Shown here one piece after another: positions 32,963-40,617 of a stretch of DNA of 46,260 nt (position 1 is the stretch's first letter; each line of letters begins with the position of its first letter). The notes under the pieces are model-generated. The model was not told the origin of the DNA and ran no database searches. It was given only the letters and a program-made list of their open reading frames with translations. Origin of the DNA: Chitinophagaceae bacterium (lineage in GTDB: Bacteria > Bacteroidota > Bacteroidia > Chitinophagales > Chitinophagaceae); contig JAHEZD010000011.1 of the NCBI GenBank assembly GCA_023251255.1, positions 1 to 46,260 of the forward strand, given 5' to 3'. The position numbers were made by a program, and so were the translations under genes.

Positions 32963-34333
32963 ATGGCTACAGTAACAAGAGAAAATATCGGCAAGCTTAC
33001 CGATAAGCTCACCGTAAACCTCTCCAAAGAAGATTACATCAACAGTTTTGAACAGAACCTGAAGAAATATGCGAAGACGGCCAATATCCCCGGCTTCCGC
33101 AAGGGAATGGTGCCTGCTGGTCTAGTGAAGAAAATGTACGGGCAAGGCGTTTTTCAGGAAGAAGTTCTGAAAACCGTTGAAAAACAATTAAGCGAATACT
33201 TGGGCAAGGAACAGTTGGACATTTTTGCACAGCCATTGCCTTTGGACAACGATGCTAGGGCCTTGGATATGAACAATCCGGCCGATTATGCTTTTGCATT
33301 TGAAATTGGCCTGAAGCCTTCATTTGATATTGATTCCAAAAAGATAAAGGTTACCCGTTACAAAGTGAACGTTACCGATGAAATGGTGAACGATGAAGTG
33401 GAGCGCTTGCAAACACGTTTTGGTAAAATGACCGAACCTGAAGCAGTGGATAGTGAAGAGAACGTATTGAATGTCACTTTTACGGAATTGGATGCAGAAG
33501 GCAATATGCTGGAAGGCGGCATCAACAAGGCCAATAGTTTACTGGTAAAATATTTCGCCCCTGCTTTCCGTCCAACTTTGATGGGCAAAAAGAAAGACGA
33601 TGTGGTTGATGTCCATTTGGCCACCGCATTTGAGGACAAGGAACTGGAAGTGGTACTTGGTGATTTGGGCCTTGACAAAAATGAACCAGCGGTGGCCGAC
33701 AAGCATTTCAAAATGACCATTACCAAAGTTGGTCTGGTTACCAAGGCCGAGATTGATGAGGAACTTTTCCTAGCTGCTTATCCAAATAGGGAAATTAAAA
33801 GCGAGGAGGAATTACGTGCAGCTATCAAGCAGGATATTGAAGCCCATTTTGAAGCACAGAGCCGTAACCAGGTGCATGACCAGATTTATCACCACCTGCT
33901 TGACCATACACCTATGGAATTTCCGGAGAGCTTCCTGAAACGCTGGTTGCAAACCAGTAGCGAAAAACCAAAGACTGCGGAAGAAGCCGAGGCCGAGTTT
34001 CCTTCATTTACGAATAGTTTGAAATGGACACTGGTTAGCACCAAGTTGATGGAAGACAATAAGATTGAAGTGCTGCCCAATGATATCCGTGAATTTGCAA
34101 AGGCCCAACTGTTCCAGTACATGGGCGGCCAACTGGGCGCTTTGGGCGATAACCAGCAATGGGTAGACGATTATGCTGATAAAATGATGAAGGACAGGAA
34201 GTTTGTGGAGGACAGTTACCATAGGATCAGCACGGACAAAATGTTCACTTTGCTGGAAGGTCAGGTAAAAGGAAAAGAAGAAAGCATCAGTGCGGAAGAT
34301 TTTGCAAAGAAACTGCACCATCACCACCACTAA
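32963..34333 (+). CDS. tig: Trigger factor
   Basis: Trigger factor is the ribosome-bound chaperone at the peptide exit tunnel. From the ATG at 32963 it has 456 residues. The N-terminal ribosome-binding domain has the signature NIPGFRKGMVPAGLVKKMYG (about 37-56), a middle domain occupies about 150-255, and the C-terminal helical chaperone domain follows (SRNQVHDQIYHHLLDHTPMEFPESFL). The frame is open further upstream through the tRNA, but that is not coding. The C-terminus is FAKKLHHHHH, a natural run of five histidines just before TAA. A terminator follows. clpP/clpX, common neighbours, are absent. Confidence 0.93.
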   Translation: MATVTRENIGKLTDKLTVNLSKEDYINSFEQNLKKYAKTANIPGFRKGMVPAGLVKKMYGQGVFQEEVLKTVEKQLSEYLGKEQLDIFAQPLPLDNDARALDMNNPADYAFAFEIGLKPSFDIDSKKIKVTRYKVNVTDEMVNDEVERLQTRFGKMTEPEAVDSEENVLNVTFTELDAEGNMLEGGINKANSLLVKYFAPAFRPTLMGKKKDDVVDVHLATAFEDKELEVVLGDLGLDKNEPAVADKHFKMTITKVGLVTKAEIDEELFLAAYPNREIKSEEELRAAIKQDIEAHFEAQSRNQVHDQIYHHLLDHTPMEFPESFLKRWLQTSSEKPKTAEEAEAEFPSFTNSLKWTLVSTKLMEDNKIEVLPNDIREFAKAQLFQYMGGQLGALGDNQQWVDDYADKMMKDRKFVEDSYHRISTDKMFTLLEGQVKGKEESISAEDFAKKLHHHHH

Positions 34334-34353
34334 TAAATTTTAAATCTATTGCA

Positions 34354-34380
34354 AAAGGCTACCAGTTGGTAGCCTTTTTG
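34354..34380 (+). terminator. Intrinsic terminator of tig
   Basis: AAAGGCTACC and GGTAGCCTTT form a perfect 10-bp stem with an AGTT loop, followed by a T-tract. Confidence 0.9.
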
Positions 34381-34540
34381 TTGACTGTACAATATCCACC
34401 CTCCCTACTCGTCGTTCATGTTTACCATTCAGGATGCTTTAAAGAAATTTTAGCATTTATCCTGATAATATTTGCACCTGAATGCCCACCTACCTTTTGC
34501 CTGCCTAGAAAGTAACGCATTACAAACCCAATACAAATCA

Positions 34541-36853
34541 ATGACCAAAACTTATCTATTCCTATTACTGCTGTTCATAACAGTAAGCTCAGTTGCGCAA
34601 AAGTTCACCATTAGTGGTTCCATAACCTCCAAAACAAAAGGTGAAACCGTCATCGGTGCCAGTGTGAGGGCGGGCAAGGCAACAGCTATCAGCAATGAAT
34701 ATGGTTTCTATTCCATCACGCTTGAAAAAGGCCAATACAAACTAGAAGTTGGAGCAGTGAGCTTTCAAGTAAACACACAACAAATTGTATTGGACAAAGA
34801 CATCGTTTTAAATATCTCCCTAGTTGATGAGTCAAAAGAGTTGGATGCTGTAACCGTTAAATCATCCTCTACTCGCAGGAGCTTGGGCAGTACACAAATG
34901 GGTGTGGAGAAACTTACAACAAAGGAAATCAAGAACATACCTGTATTGCTGGGTGAAAGGGACATACTTAAAACAGTGCAGTTATTGCCGGGCATTAAAT
35001 CTGCTGGCGATGGCAATAGTGGTTTTTATGTTCGTGGTGGCGCCGCAGACCAAAATTTGATTTTACTGGATGAAGCCCCAGTTTACAATGCATCCCACCT
35101 GTTGGGCTTTTTCTCGACCTTTAATTCGGACGCTATCAAAGACATTACCATGTACAAAGCGGGCATGCCTGCGCAATATGGCGGGCGTTTGTCTTCGGTG
35201 CTTGACATTAAGATGAACGATGGTAACATCAAGGATTACAATGTAAGTGGTGGCATAGGTTTAATTTCTGCTAAATTGAATGTTGAAGGCCCTTTGCAAA
35301 ATGAGAAATCCTCTTTTCTTATTACAGGCCGAAGAACTTACGTAGATATGTTTCTAAAACTGTCAAAAGACTCCACCGTTAATAGCAACAAGCTTTACTT
35401 CTACGACCTAAATGCAAAAGCAAACTATATTTTAGGAAAGAAGGACCGGCTGTATTTGTCAGGTTATTTTGGTCATGATCAACTAGGTGTTGGCGAAACA
35501 TTTGGTCTAGGCTGGGGCAATGGCACAGCAACAGCAAGATGGAACCATATCTTCAGCAACAAGTTTTTTTCCAATACATCGTTAATATTCAGCAATTACA
35601 ATTATAAAATTACCATCCGTAGTGGTGCCAATGATTTTGATATTTTCTCCCAAATACGTGACTGGAACTTAAAGGAAGAGTTGCAATGGTACCTGAATGA
35701 CAAGCATAGCGTTCGTTTTGGTATAAATTCCATCTACCATACCATCCGCCCCGGTGAAGTAACTGCATCTAGCAGCTCAAGTATCAATAGCAGCTATTTA
35801 CAAAAAAGATATTCCTGGGAAAATGCAGCATTTGTTTCTGACACTTGGAAGACATCCGATAAAATAAATGTTACTTACGGGGCAAGGCTTACAGCTTTTA
35901 GTATTTTAGGGAACGGCGATTTCTATACGATAGATGCAAATGGCAAAGTAATAGACACCACTACCTATAAAAACGGTGATTTTGTAAAAACTTATTTCAA
36001 TGTGGAGCCACGTGCAGCAGTTAGCTATCAATACAGCAATACTGCATCATTTAAAGCATCCTATGTCCGCAACATACAGAACCTTCACCTGCTATCCAAT
36101 TCAACATCATCAAGCCCTACGGATAAATGGGTAGCCAGTACCAATATCATTAAGCCAGAAATTTCTGACCAGGTTTCAATAGGCTGGTACAAAGACCTGC
36201 ATGATAGGGCGTATGAACTTACCATTGAAGCATACTACAAAACCATGCAGAACCAAGTTGATTACAGGGATGGTGCAGATTTGTTCAACAATTCAAACGC
36301 AATAGAATCTCAACTATTATTTGGCAAGGGCAGGGCTTATGGGATTGAATGGTTATTGAAAAAAAGGGCAGGCAAGTTTACAGGTTGGTTAAGTTACACA
36401 CTGTCCAAAACAGAAAGAAAAATTGATGGCATCAACAATAATCAATGGTACAATGCAAAGCAGGACAGGACTCATGATATTGCTATTGTGGGCTCTTATC
36501 AATTAAACAAAAAATGGGTAATCTCTGCCAACTGGATTTATTATACAGGCAGTGCTGTGACCTTCCCAGCAGGTAAGTACCAGGTTGGGGGGCAAACGGT
36601 TTACTATTACACTGAACGTAACGGCTACAGAATGCCAGCATACCACCGCCTGGACCTTGGTGCCACTTTACAGTTAAAAGAGCGGAAACATTGGAGCCAT
36701 GAATTGACATTCAGTTTATATAATGCTTATGGCCGTGAAAATGCCTACACAATTGAATTTCGTGACAATAAAGATGATCCAAGTAAAACGGAAGCCTACC
36801 AAGTGGCGCTTTTTAAATTCATACCATCCATATCCTATAATTTCAAATTCTGA
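34541..36853 (+). CDS. TonB-dependent receptor with carboxypeptidase-like regulatory domain
   Basis: The 770-residue outer-membrane protein has a signal peptide (MTKTYLFLLLLFITVSSVAQ), a CarboxypepD_reg-like domain (about 22-105: SGSITSKTKGETVIGASV, EYGFYSITLEKGQYKLEVG), a plug (GIKSAGDGNSGFYVRGGAADQ, LLDEAPVYNASHLLGFFS, GGRLSSVLDIKM) and a beta-barrel ending in an aromatic (SISYNFKF). It should import a ligand using TonB energy. The frame stays open upstream to a TTG at 34472, but the ATG at 34541 sits directly before the signal peptide. The DUF4249 gene 35 bp downstream is its likely partner. The ligand is unknown. Confidence 0.92.
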   Translation: MTKTYLFLLLLFITVSSVAQKFTISGSITSKTKGETVIGASVRAGKATAISNEYGFYSITLEKGQYKLEVGAVSFQVNTQQIVLDKDIVLNISLVDESKELDAVTVKSSSTRRSLGSTQMGVEKLTTKEIKNIPVLLGERDILKTVQLLPGIKSAGDGNSGFYVRGGAADQNLILLDEAPVYNASHLLGFFSTFNSDAIKDITMYKAGMPAQYGGRLSSVLDIKMNDGNIKDYNVSGGIGLISAKLNVEGPLQNEKSSFLITGRRTYVDMFLKLSKDSTVNSNKLYFYDLNAKANYILGKKDRLYLSGYFGHDQLGVGETFGLGWGNGTATARWNHIFSNKFFSNTSLIFSNYNYKITIRSGANDFDIFSQIRDWNLKEELQWYLNDKHSVRFGINSIYHTIRPGEVTASSSSSINSSYLQKRYSWENAAFVSDTWKTSDKINVTYGARLTAFSILGNGDFYTIDANGKVIDTTTYKNGDFVKTYFNVEPRAAVSYQYSNTASFKASYVRNIQNLHLLSNSTSSSPTDKWVASTNIIKPEISDQVSIGWYKDLHDRAYELTIEAYYKTMQNQVDYRDGADLFNNSNAIESQLLFGKGRAYGIEWLLKKRAGKFTGWLSYTLSKTERKIDGINNNQWYNAKQDRTHDIAIVGSYQLNKKWVISANWIYYTGSAVTFPAGKYQVGGQTVYYYTERNGYRMPAYHRLDLGATLQLKERKHWSHELTFSLYNAYGRENAYTIEFRDNKDDPSKTEAYQVALFKFIPSISYNFKF

Positions 36854-36888
36854 TAACCAATTAATTGTTAAACTGAAAATATTAAATA

Positions 36889-37710
36889 ATGAGCAATTTT
36901 AAACCAACAGGATTGATTATACTAATCGCAGGTTCTTTCTTCTTTGCATCCTGCGAAAAGGTAATAAACGTAGACCTTAACAATGCTGCAAAAAAATATG
37001 TCATAGAAGGTATTGTGTCAGATAAAGCAGGCCAAAGCAAAGTACTTCTATCAACGACCAAAAATTTTGACGAAAACAACAGTTTTGTTGGTGTTAGTGG
37101 TGCAAGCGTAACCGTTACAGATAACCTAGGCAATGTAACCACATTTATGGAAACCGCTACTGGCATATATTCAGCTCCAGCACTGGTAGCCATTAGTGGC
37201 AAAACCTATTCATTGAATGTTGTGGCCAACGGCAACACATTTACAGCGGTATCTACCATGCCACAAAAAATGATTATTGATACGGTTTTTGCAAGCGATG
37301 AGCTATTATTTGGATCTGCCACCAAATTGGTCAACTATGCGTATCAGGACCCAATAGGCAAAGGCAATGGATTACGGTTTGTGGAGTATATCAATGGGCT
37401 GCAGGTAAAAACAATATTCTTGAGGGATGATGATTATACCGATGGCAACTATGTGCAATCGAAACTATGGTATATGGCAGATGACAATGATGACAAGTTC
37501 AAAATAAAGCAAGGCGACAAAGTAGACGTTGATATCTTTTGTATATCGCCAGATGTATATAAATACTGGTTCAGCCTTGAACAAAGTGCCACCGGTGCTA
37601 GTCAGTCAGCCTCGCCAGCAAACCCTGTAAGCAATATTAAGGGCGGAGGAGGAGCATTGGGTTATTTCAGTGCCCAAACCTATCAAACAAAATCTTTTAT
37701 TGTTCCATAG
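36889..37710 (+). CDS. DUF4249 lipoprotein, TonB-receptor partner
   Basis: The 273-residue product has a lipoprotein signal (LIILIAGSFFFASC, lipobox Cys22). CEKVINVDLNNAAKKYVIEG, then GASVTVTDNLGNVTTF and GIYSAPALVAISGKTYSLNV, are the usual DUF4249 N-terminal features. The C-terminus has VDVDIFCISPDVYKYWFSLEQ, then NPVSNIKGGGGALGYFSAQT. DUF4249 genes follow TonB-dependent receptor genes in Bacteroidota, where the lipoprotein probably sits on the extracellular side of the receptor, as SusD does in sugar systems; its substrate is unknown. The operon ends at a strong terminator. Confidence 0.88.
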   Translation: MSNFKPTGLIILIAGSFFFASCEKVINVDLNNAAKKYVIEGIVSDKAGQSKVLLSTTKNFDENNSFVGVSGASVTVTDNLGNVTTFMETATGIYSAPALVAISGKTYSLNVVANGNTFTAVSTMPQKMIIDTVFASDELLFGSATKLVNYAYQDPIGKGNGLRFVEYINGLQVKTIFLRDDDYTDGNYVQSKLWYMADDNDDKFKIKQGDKVDVDIFCISPDVYKYWFSLEQSATGASQSASPANPVSNIKGGGGALGYFSAQTYQTKSFIVP

Positions 37711-37767
37711 ATGTCGATGGTTTTACATTGATTGTTAGCAATAAACCTAAAATAGAACACAACTTTA

Positions 37768-37799
37768 AAAAGCCAGTCAAAAAAGGACTGGCTTTTTTT
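37768..37799 (+). terminator. Intrinsic terminator of receptor-DUF4249 operon
   Basis: AAAAGCCAGTC (37768-37778) pairs with GACTGGCTTTT (37786-37796), followed by TTT. It lies within an upstream open extension of the lnt frame and argues against the longer lnt reading. Confidence 0.9.
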
Positions 37800-37913
37800 A
37801 CTGATATTTATTGTAACAGGACATTTCAGAAAACATTGTGCCATCACCAAAGGGTTCTGCAACACTGTTTTATTAAATATTCTTCCGAACTTCCGCATCC
37901 AAAATATTTTTCC

Positions 37914-39506
37914 TTGAAAAGGTTTCAACTCTTTGGTCTCACCATTCTATCGGGCATTCTTTTATCTGCTGCATGGCCCGTATCGCCATTGACCTTCTTT
38001 GTTTTTTTTGCGTTTGTTCCTTTATTGTTCATCGCTGACAAAACAACCAGGAGAAACCAGTTTTTCCTCTATGCTTTTATCGCATTGCTTATCTGGAATG
38101 CATTGACCACTTGGTGGATCTGGAACAGTTCCGAAGTAGGTGCCATCGTTGCCATTATTCCCAATGCCCTGCTCATGTGCATTCCATGGATAGGCTATGT
38201 TGTTTTCAAGAATAAATTCGGCAAACGGATTGGCTATTTTTCTTTGATTGCTTTCTGGATGCTGTTTGAATACATCCATTTGAACTGGCAGCTCACTTGG
38301 CCCTGGTTGAGCCTGGGCAATGTATTTGCCGCAAAAACAAATTGGGTACAGTGGTACGAATACACGGGAGTAGGTGGGGAAACTTTATGGGTACTGGCGG
38401 TGAATATCTTGCTGTATGAATTTTTGAAAAGGTTTAAGGTAGAGGGTTTAGGGTGGAAGGTTAAGCGAGCAGTGGTAATTGGGTTGTTGATTGCTGTTCC
38501 AGCTTTATGCTCCTTGCTATTATCAGGTACATTTTTAACATTGTTCCCCAGAGGAGAAAACAATGTCGTAATTGTTCAGCCAAACATAGACCCTTACCAA
38601 AAATTTGATGGCAACTCTGCAGCCCAGCAAATCCAAATATTGATTTCCCTATCGGAGCAGAAGATTGATTCTGCAACCAAATTGGTACTTTGGCCAGAAA
38701 CCGCATTGGCAACCAATGTGGCCATCAACGAATTACATGCGGCCCATGTTTACCAACCGGTTTTTGATTTCGTGAACCGCCACCCCAATATCACGCTGCT
38801 AACAGGTATTGAAACCTATAAAATTGTGCAGGAGAAAACAGTTTCGTCAAGAAAAACACAGGATGGGCAATTGTATGAGTCATACAATGCAGCCGTTAGC
38901 ATCAAGGCCAATCAGCCCCTGCAACTTTATGTGAAGAGCAAACTGGTGCCCGGTGTGGAATCATTGCCAAGCTTCCTGAACTTTTTAGGTCCGGTCTTTG
39001 AAAAATTTGGTGGCACCACAGGTGGTTATGCAAGGGATACAGCATCGGTTGCTTTTACCAATGGGGGCAACCCATTTGTCACTGCTCCCATCATCTGTTA
39101 CGAAAGTATTTATGGTGAATATGTTTCCACCTATATGACAAAGGGTGCCAATATTATTACCATCATTACCAACGATGGCTGGTGGGGCAATACCCCCGGA
39201 CACAAGCAGCACCTAGCATACGCCAAGCTGCGTGCCATTGAAACAAGGAAATGGGTGGCCAGAAGTGCCAACACCGGCATCAGCGCCGTGATTGATGAAT
39301 ATGGGAACATTAAGGAGCAGACAAAATGGGACGAAGCAACTGCCTTTAAATATTCTATTCCCGCAAAAAAAGGCCAAACGTTTTATGTAAAGTATGGGGA
39401 TTATCTGTACAAGACATTTTCGGTACTTGCTTTGTTGATGCTTGGTTGGAACCTGGTTTTGTGGGGAAAGAAAAAAATATTGAAGCTGCAGCATAGATTA
39501 AAATAA
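37914..39506 (+). CDS. lnt: Apolipoprotein N-acyltransferase
   Basis: Lnt adds the third acyl chain to lipoproteins in the inner membrane, fitting the many lipoproteins here. I place the start at TTG 37914 (MKRFQLFGLTILSG), giving 530 residues. The frame is open back to 37728, but that stretch spans the previous terminator and has no ATG. Six or so membrane helices occupy the N-terminal 215 residues. The nitrilase-like domain has the Glu in LVLWPETAL, the Lys in YVKSKLVPGVE and the Cys in PIICYESIYGEY. A 35-bp heptamer repeat encodes FKVEGLGWKVK in a loop before the last N-terminal helix. Confidence 0.9.
   Translation: MKRFQLFGLTILSGILLSAAWPVSPLTFFVFFAFVPLLFIADKTTRRNQFFLYAFIALLIWNALTTWWIWNSSEVGAIVAIIPNALLMCIPWIGYVVFKNKFGKRIGYFSLIAFWMLFEYIHLNWQLTWPWLSLGNVFAAKTNWVQWYEYTGVGGETLWVLAVNILLYEFLKRFKVEGLGWKVKRAVVIGLLIAVPALCSLLLSGTFLTLFPRGENNVVIVQPNIDPYQKFDGNSAAQQIQILISLSEQKIDSATKLVLWPETALATNVAINELHAAHVYQPVFDFVNRHPNITLLTGIETYKIVQEKTVSSRKTQDGQLYESYNAAVSIKANQPLQLYVKSKLVPGVESLPSFLNFLGPVFEKFGGTTGGYARDTASVAFTNGGNPFVTAPIICYESIYGEYVSTYMTKGANIITIITNDGWWGNTPGHKQHLAYAKLRAIETRKWVARSANTGISAVIDEYGNIKEQTKWDEATAFKYSIPAKKGQTFYVKYGDYLYKTFSVLALLMLGWNLVLWGKKKILKLQHRLK
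38427..38461 (+). repeat. Heptamer repeat inside lnt
   Basis: Five successive 7-mers read AAAAGGT, TTAAGGT, AGAGGGT, TTAGGGT, GGAAGGT. In frame they encode RFKVEGLGWKV between two membrane helices. Confidence 0.6.
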
Positions 39507-39529
39507 TGGTATCAGCCTGAGTAAATCAA

Positions 39530-39706
39530 TGTTTGCTTCGCAAACAAGCGCATTGACCTTGCTTGTCGGCAAAAGCGGGGGTGACAAATGATGGCTTCGC
39601 CATTTGCTTTTTTAACCGGGAAGTCAATAAGTGGGAAGCTGAAATTACCGTTTTCCTTACCCTGCCTGCCGGGAACCTGCCTGTCTGCCGACAGGTAGGT
39701 TCCCGG
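39530..39706. repeat. Cluster of three palindromic (REP-like) hairpins
   Basis: In the 250-bp gap between lnt and the hydrolase gene lie TGTTTGC-TTC-GCAAACA (39530-39546), ATGGC-TTC-GCCAT (39591-39603) and a 17-bp-arm hairpin at 39669-39706 (arms beginning CCGGGAACCTGCC, loop TGCC, one G:T pair). The first two share a GCTTCGC core. No gene is evident in the gap. The third hairpin lacks a following T-run, so it is not a typical terminator. Confidence 0.65.
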
Positions 39707-39756
39707 AAAAACCATCTGTCATTGGCCGCTTGTCCAAGACGGTGCAATAAGTAGCC

Positions 39757-40605
39757 ATGAAAAAAACATTTCAATATCAAAACACTTCCATCTCCTACCA
39801 TGTAGAAGGCAATGGCAGACCTGTAGTGCTGCTGCACGGCTTTGGAGAAGACAGCAATATCTTCAACCACCAAATAGCGTTTTTAAAAGAACATTGTTTA
39901 TTGATTGTTCCTGATTTGCCCGGCTCCGGAAAATCCGAACTGCTCAAACAATCGCTGCATCAACATTCAACTTCCAACATCCAGCTTCCAATATCAAGCG
40001 TCCAGTATTCTGCATCTATGAATGACTATGCAAAAATTGTTCAGGCCCTTCTTCAACACGAAAACATAACAACCTGCACTTTATTGGGCCATAGCATGGG
40101 CGGATATATCACTTTGGCCTTTGCAGAGCTGTACCCATCCATGCTAAATGGTTTCGGTCTGGTCCATTCCACCGCATTTGCAGATAATGAGGAGAAAAAA
40201 CAGAACAGGCAACGTGGTATTGAAATGATGGAGCAATATGGCCCTTATCCTTTCCTCAAAAACACAACGCCCAATCTGTTTGGCAAAAAGTTCAAGGAAG
40301 CCTATCCAGAAAAAGTGGAGACGTTGATTGAAGCTGGCAAAACCTTCACAAAGGAAGCCCTACAGCAATATTATGCTGCCATGATGAGCAGGTTAGATAA
40401 GACACCTGTTCTCAAAGGCAGCAAAACACCTGTTTTATTTATCATGGGAACGGAAGATGTGGCTGCACCCTTGAATGATATTTTGCAGCAATCGGTTTTG
40501 CCTGAATGTTCGTATATTCATGTGCTGGAAGGCGTTGGGCATATGAGCATGTGGGAAGCCGCAGACCAACTGAACCATTACCTGCTGTTATTCATCAACA
40601 GGTAA
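39757..40605 (+). CDS. Alpha/beta hydrolase
   Basis: The 282-residue cytoplasmic protein has the full fold signature: VVLLHGFGEDS (oxyanion region, 23-33), PDLPGSGKSE, the nucleophile elbow GHSMGGY with S113, the acid in IMGTEDVAAPL (about D235) and the His in LEGVGHMSMWE (about H265). The substrate is unknown; esters or thioesters are typical. Residues 67-87 (LHQHSTSNIQLPISSVQYSAS) are encoded by nine degenerate heptamers and interrupt the loop between PGSGKSE and the helix NDYAKIVQALL. Without them the protein would be the standard length, so this looks like an in-frame repeat insertion. Confidence 0.88.
   Translation: MKKTFQYQNTSISYHVEGNGRPVVLLHGFGEDSNIFNHQIAFLKEHCLLIVPDLPGSGKSELLKQSLHQHSTSNIQLPISSVQYSASMNDYAKIVQALLQHENITTCTLLGHSMGGYITLAFAELYPSMLNGFGLVHSTAFADNEEKKQNRQRGIEMMEQYGPYPFLKNTTPNLFGKKFKEAYPEKVETLIEAGKTFTKEALQQYYAAMMSRLDKTPVLKGSKTPVLFIMGTEDVAAPLNDILQQSVLPECSYIHVLEGVGHMSMWEAADQLNHYLLLFINR
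39955..40017 (+). repeat. Nine-unit heptamer repeat inside hydrolase gene
   Basis: Nine 7-mers in register: CTGCATC, AACATTC, AACTTCC, AACATCC, AGCTTCC, AATATCA, AGCGTCC, AGTATTC, TGCATCT. The 63-nt total keeps the reading frame (21 codons). Confidence 0.7.
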
Positions 40606-40617
40606 CAAAAAGTTTTT

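Noticed and set aside
37728-37913. Upstream extension of lnt
   Set aside because: It spans the terminator of the preceding operon, has no family similarity, and precedes a TTG followed directly by the first membrane helix.
39563-39754. Possible 63-residue gene between lnt and the hydrolase gene
   Set aside because: It lies entirely in the palindromic repeat cluster and reads through the hairpins; no start signal or motif.
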